Assembly: GCF_004569505.1 (NCBI RefSeq) | Contig: NZ_SPPK01000001.1 | Coordinates: 744,001-808,000 of the forward strand | DNA from: Dysgonomonas mossii | Lineage (GTDB): Bacteria; Bacteroidota; Bacteroidia; Bacteroidales; Dysgonomonadaceae | Length of the DNA: 64,000 nucleotides | Direction: 5' to 3' | Part shown: positions 62,763 through 64,000 of the stretch, one piece after another | How the letters are laid out: every line of letters begins with the position of its first letter | Numbering within the stretch: the stretch's first letter is position 1 | The notes under the pieces: model-generated | Database searches by the model: none | What the model was told of the DNA's origin: nothing | The model's input: only the letters and a program-made list of their open reading frames with translations | Position numbers and translations under genes: made by a program

Positions 62763-63500
62763 ATGTCAGATTCAATAGTTATCATCCCGACTTATAACGA
62801 AAAGGAGAATATAGAGGCCATCACAAGGGCAGTGTTCAATTTACCTAAAGAGTTCGATATTCTGGTTATTGACGATGGTTCTCCTGATGGAACCGCTTCT
62901 ATTGTAAAGAGGCTTCAAACAGAGTTTCCCGAAAGGTTACATCTAGTGGAAAGAGCCGGTAAACTTGGTCTTGGAACGGCGTATATCGCAGGGTTTAAAT
63001 GGGCTTTAGGACGTAGTTATGAGTATGTGTATGAGATGGATGCTGATTTTTCTCACAATCCGAACGATCTTCTCCGCTTGTATGAGGCATGTGTTAATCA
63101 AGGAGCCGATCTAGCGGTAGGCTCACGCTATTGTAGTGGCGTAAACGTTGTAAACTGGCCTATGGGCAGGGTCTTGATGTCTTATTTTGCTTCCAGATAT
63201 GTGCGTTTTATTACGGGCATGAAGGTACATGACTCTACAGCCGGATTTGTTTGTTATCGGCGTGCAGTTCTAGAAACTATTGATTTGGACAATATTCGCT
63301 TCAAAGGATATGCTTTCCAAGTGGAAATGAAGTATACGACACATTGTCTCAAATTTAATATAAAAGAGGTATCTATTATTTTTGTTAATCGGATGTTGGG
63401 TACTTCAAAAATGAGCTCCGGTATTTTTGCTGAAGGTGTAATCGGTGTAATTACAATGCGCTTGAGGCAAATGTTTGGCGGAATTCATAAAAAGAAATAA
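62763..63500 (+). CDS. Polyprenol-monophosphomannose synthase-like glycosyltransferase (GT2)
   Basis: The 245-residue GT-A protein has VIIPTYNEKENIEAI, the metal-binding region DDGSPDGTASIV, EMDADFSHNP and GSRYCSGV, with the later DSTAGFVCYRR, matching dolichol/polyprenol-phosphate mannosyltransferases. It would transfer mannose from GDP-mannose to a lipid carrier for later protein or glycan glycosylation. It lacks the membrane tail of some homologues, as is common in Bacteroidota. Mannose specificity is from family resemblance, not from visible residues. Confidence 0.9.
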   Translation: MSDSIVIIPTYNEKENIEAITRAVFNLPKEFDILVIDDGSPDGTASIVKRLQTEFPERLHLVERAGKLGLGTAYIAGFKWALGRSYEYVYEMDADFSHNPNDLLRLYEACVNQGADLAVGSRYCSGVNVVNWPMGRVLMSYFASRYVRFITGMKVHDSTAGFVCYRRAVLETIDLDNIRFKGYAFQVEMKYTTHCLKFNIKEVSIIFVNRMLGTSKMSSGIFAEGVIGVITMRLRQMFGGIHKKK

Positions 63501-63509
63501 AAACTTGTG

Positions 63510-63517
63510 TATCTTTG
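63510..63517 (+). promoter_or_regulatory. Putative -7 element for the FAH-family gene
   Basis: TATCTTTG matches TAnnTTTG and lies 26 bp before the ATG at 63544. Confidence 0.45.
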
Positions 63518-63543
63518 TTGTATATTTTTTATACAGCAAAAAG

Positions 63544-64000
63544 ATGAAGATTATTTGCGTAGGGCAAAATTATCAATCACATAATAAAGAAATGAACAGG
63601 GCATTATCGAATAGCGACGATGATCCTGTTCTTTTTATGAAACCCGATACATCTTTGCTTTCGGGAGATAAGAAAGATTTCTATATTCCCGATTTCTCTG
63701 CCGATATACATTACGAGGCTGAAGTTGTAGTTAAGATAAGTAAGATGGGTAAAAATATAGCAGAACGATTTGCTCATCGTTATTACGAAGAAGTTACTCT
63801 TGGTATCGACTTTACGGCAAGAGATATACAATCCGAATTAAAGAAAAAAGGACTCCCATGGGAAATAGCCAAAGCCTTTGATAACTCGGCAGCGGTAGGA
63901 CAGTTTGTATCGAAAGGTAAATGGGACAAACAGATGGATGATTTGAATTTCAGTTTGTCTATTGATGATAAGACGGTGCAATCGGCTAACACTACCGAAA
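63544..64000 (+). CDS. Fumarylacetoacetate hydrolase-family protein, 3' end cut by the window
   Basis: The ATG at 63544 opens a frame that runs out of the window; 152 residues are visible. They match the FAH superfamily: KIICVGQNYQSHNKEM at the N terminus, DPVLFMKPDTSLL, then the metal-binding IHYEAEVVVKISK (E of the E-x-E pair) and GIDFTARDIQ. These enzymes hydrolyse, hydrate or decarboxylate 2-oxo or acylpyruvate compounds with Mg2+. The specific reaction cannot be given from a fragment. Confidence 0.88.
   Translation, partial: MKIICVGQNYQSHNKEMNRALSNSDDDPVLFMKPDTSLLSGDKKDFYIPDFSADIHYEAEVVVKISKMGKNIAERFAHRYYEEVTLGIDFTARDIQSELKKKGLPWEIAKAFDNSAAVGQFVSKGKWDKQMDDLNFSLSIDDKTVQSANTTE

Overview
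The window is a chromosomal segment from an AT-rich member of the Bacteroidota, most likely Bacteroidales and plausibly a Dysgonomonas-like genus. The evidence is a SusC/SusD pair, GldG, DUF1343/DUF4922/DUF3244/DUF6913-type proteins, many lipoboxes, and promoters of the Bacteroidota type (-7 TAnnTTTG, with TTG/TTTG about 20 bp upstream). I see no rRNA, tRNA, CRISPR array, transposase or phage gene. The genus is inference; the phylum is secure.

Layout. 1-6.3 kb holds housekeeping genes: the 3' part of gldG, ligA, galK, a DUF6913 protein and dapA. 6.3-18.2 kb is a glycerol / glycerol-3-phosphate region: a divergent DeoR/GlpR-type repressor, glpD, glpK, glpF, a secreted HAD phosphatase, a phosphate-selective-type porin, a terminator, then glpABC and a small unknown ORF. 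TTTCGAA-like sites recur in its control regions and form a 21-bp-phased array between the repressor and glpD. 18.5-21.7 kb is a copper module: an HMA-AraC fusion regulator, CopA and a small copper chaperone. 21.8-28 kb has a secreted DUF3244 protein, a TPR/HTH membrane regulator, an S9 peptidase and a tandem DUF1080 lipoprotein.

28-40.6 kb (minus strand) is a cell-wall amino-sugar cluster: two NamZ-like exo-muramidases (DUF1343), an SSS symporter, an AmpG-like MFS carrier with a large insertion, a BadF-type MurNAc/GlcNAc kinase, MurQ, an HGSNAT-like membrane acetyltransferase, and an unexplained trio (GT2 protein, DUF4922 HIT-like protein, SpoIID protein without a signal peptide). Divergent from it, 41.2-54 kb (plus) is a SusCD locus: a metallophosphoesterase-PQQ propeller fusion, SusC, SusD, a GH9 enzyme fused to a NodB-like deacetylase domain, and a large Amidase_3 protein with a golvesin-like insertion. 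54.3-56 kb is an RhlE-type helicase with a cold-shock-domain protein. 56-59.3 kb (minus) is a second murein set: an NlpC/P60 endopeptidase, a Tat-exported L-Ala-D/L-Glu epimerase and a second BadF kinase. The rest is a radical-SAM/TIGR03915 DNA-repair pair, TonB, a polyprenol-phosphate-mannose-synthase-like GT2 and the 5' part of an FAH-family gene.

Working together (inference): the SusCD locus, both murein sets and the porin/phosphatase/glycerol genes look like parts of one lifestyle, foraging on bacterial cell envelopes. Outer-membrane capture and periplasmic amidase, endopeptidase and muramidase would release amino sugars and murein peptides, which are imported, phosphorylated and converted by MurQ. 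Glycerol phosphates would be dephosphorylated and fed through GlpF/GlpK to GlpD or GlpABC. The least explained parts are the GH9-deacetylase fusion, the GT2/DUF4922/SpoIID trio, the HMA-AraC regulator and the 57-aa ORF behind a perfect TTTCGA palindrome.
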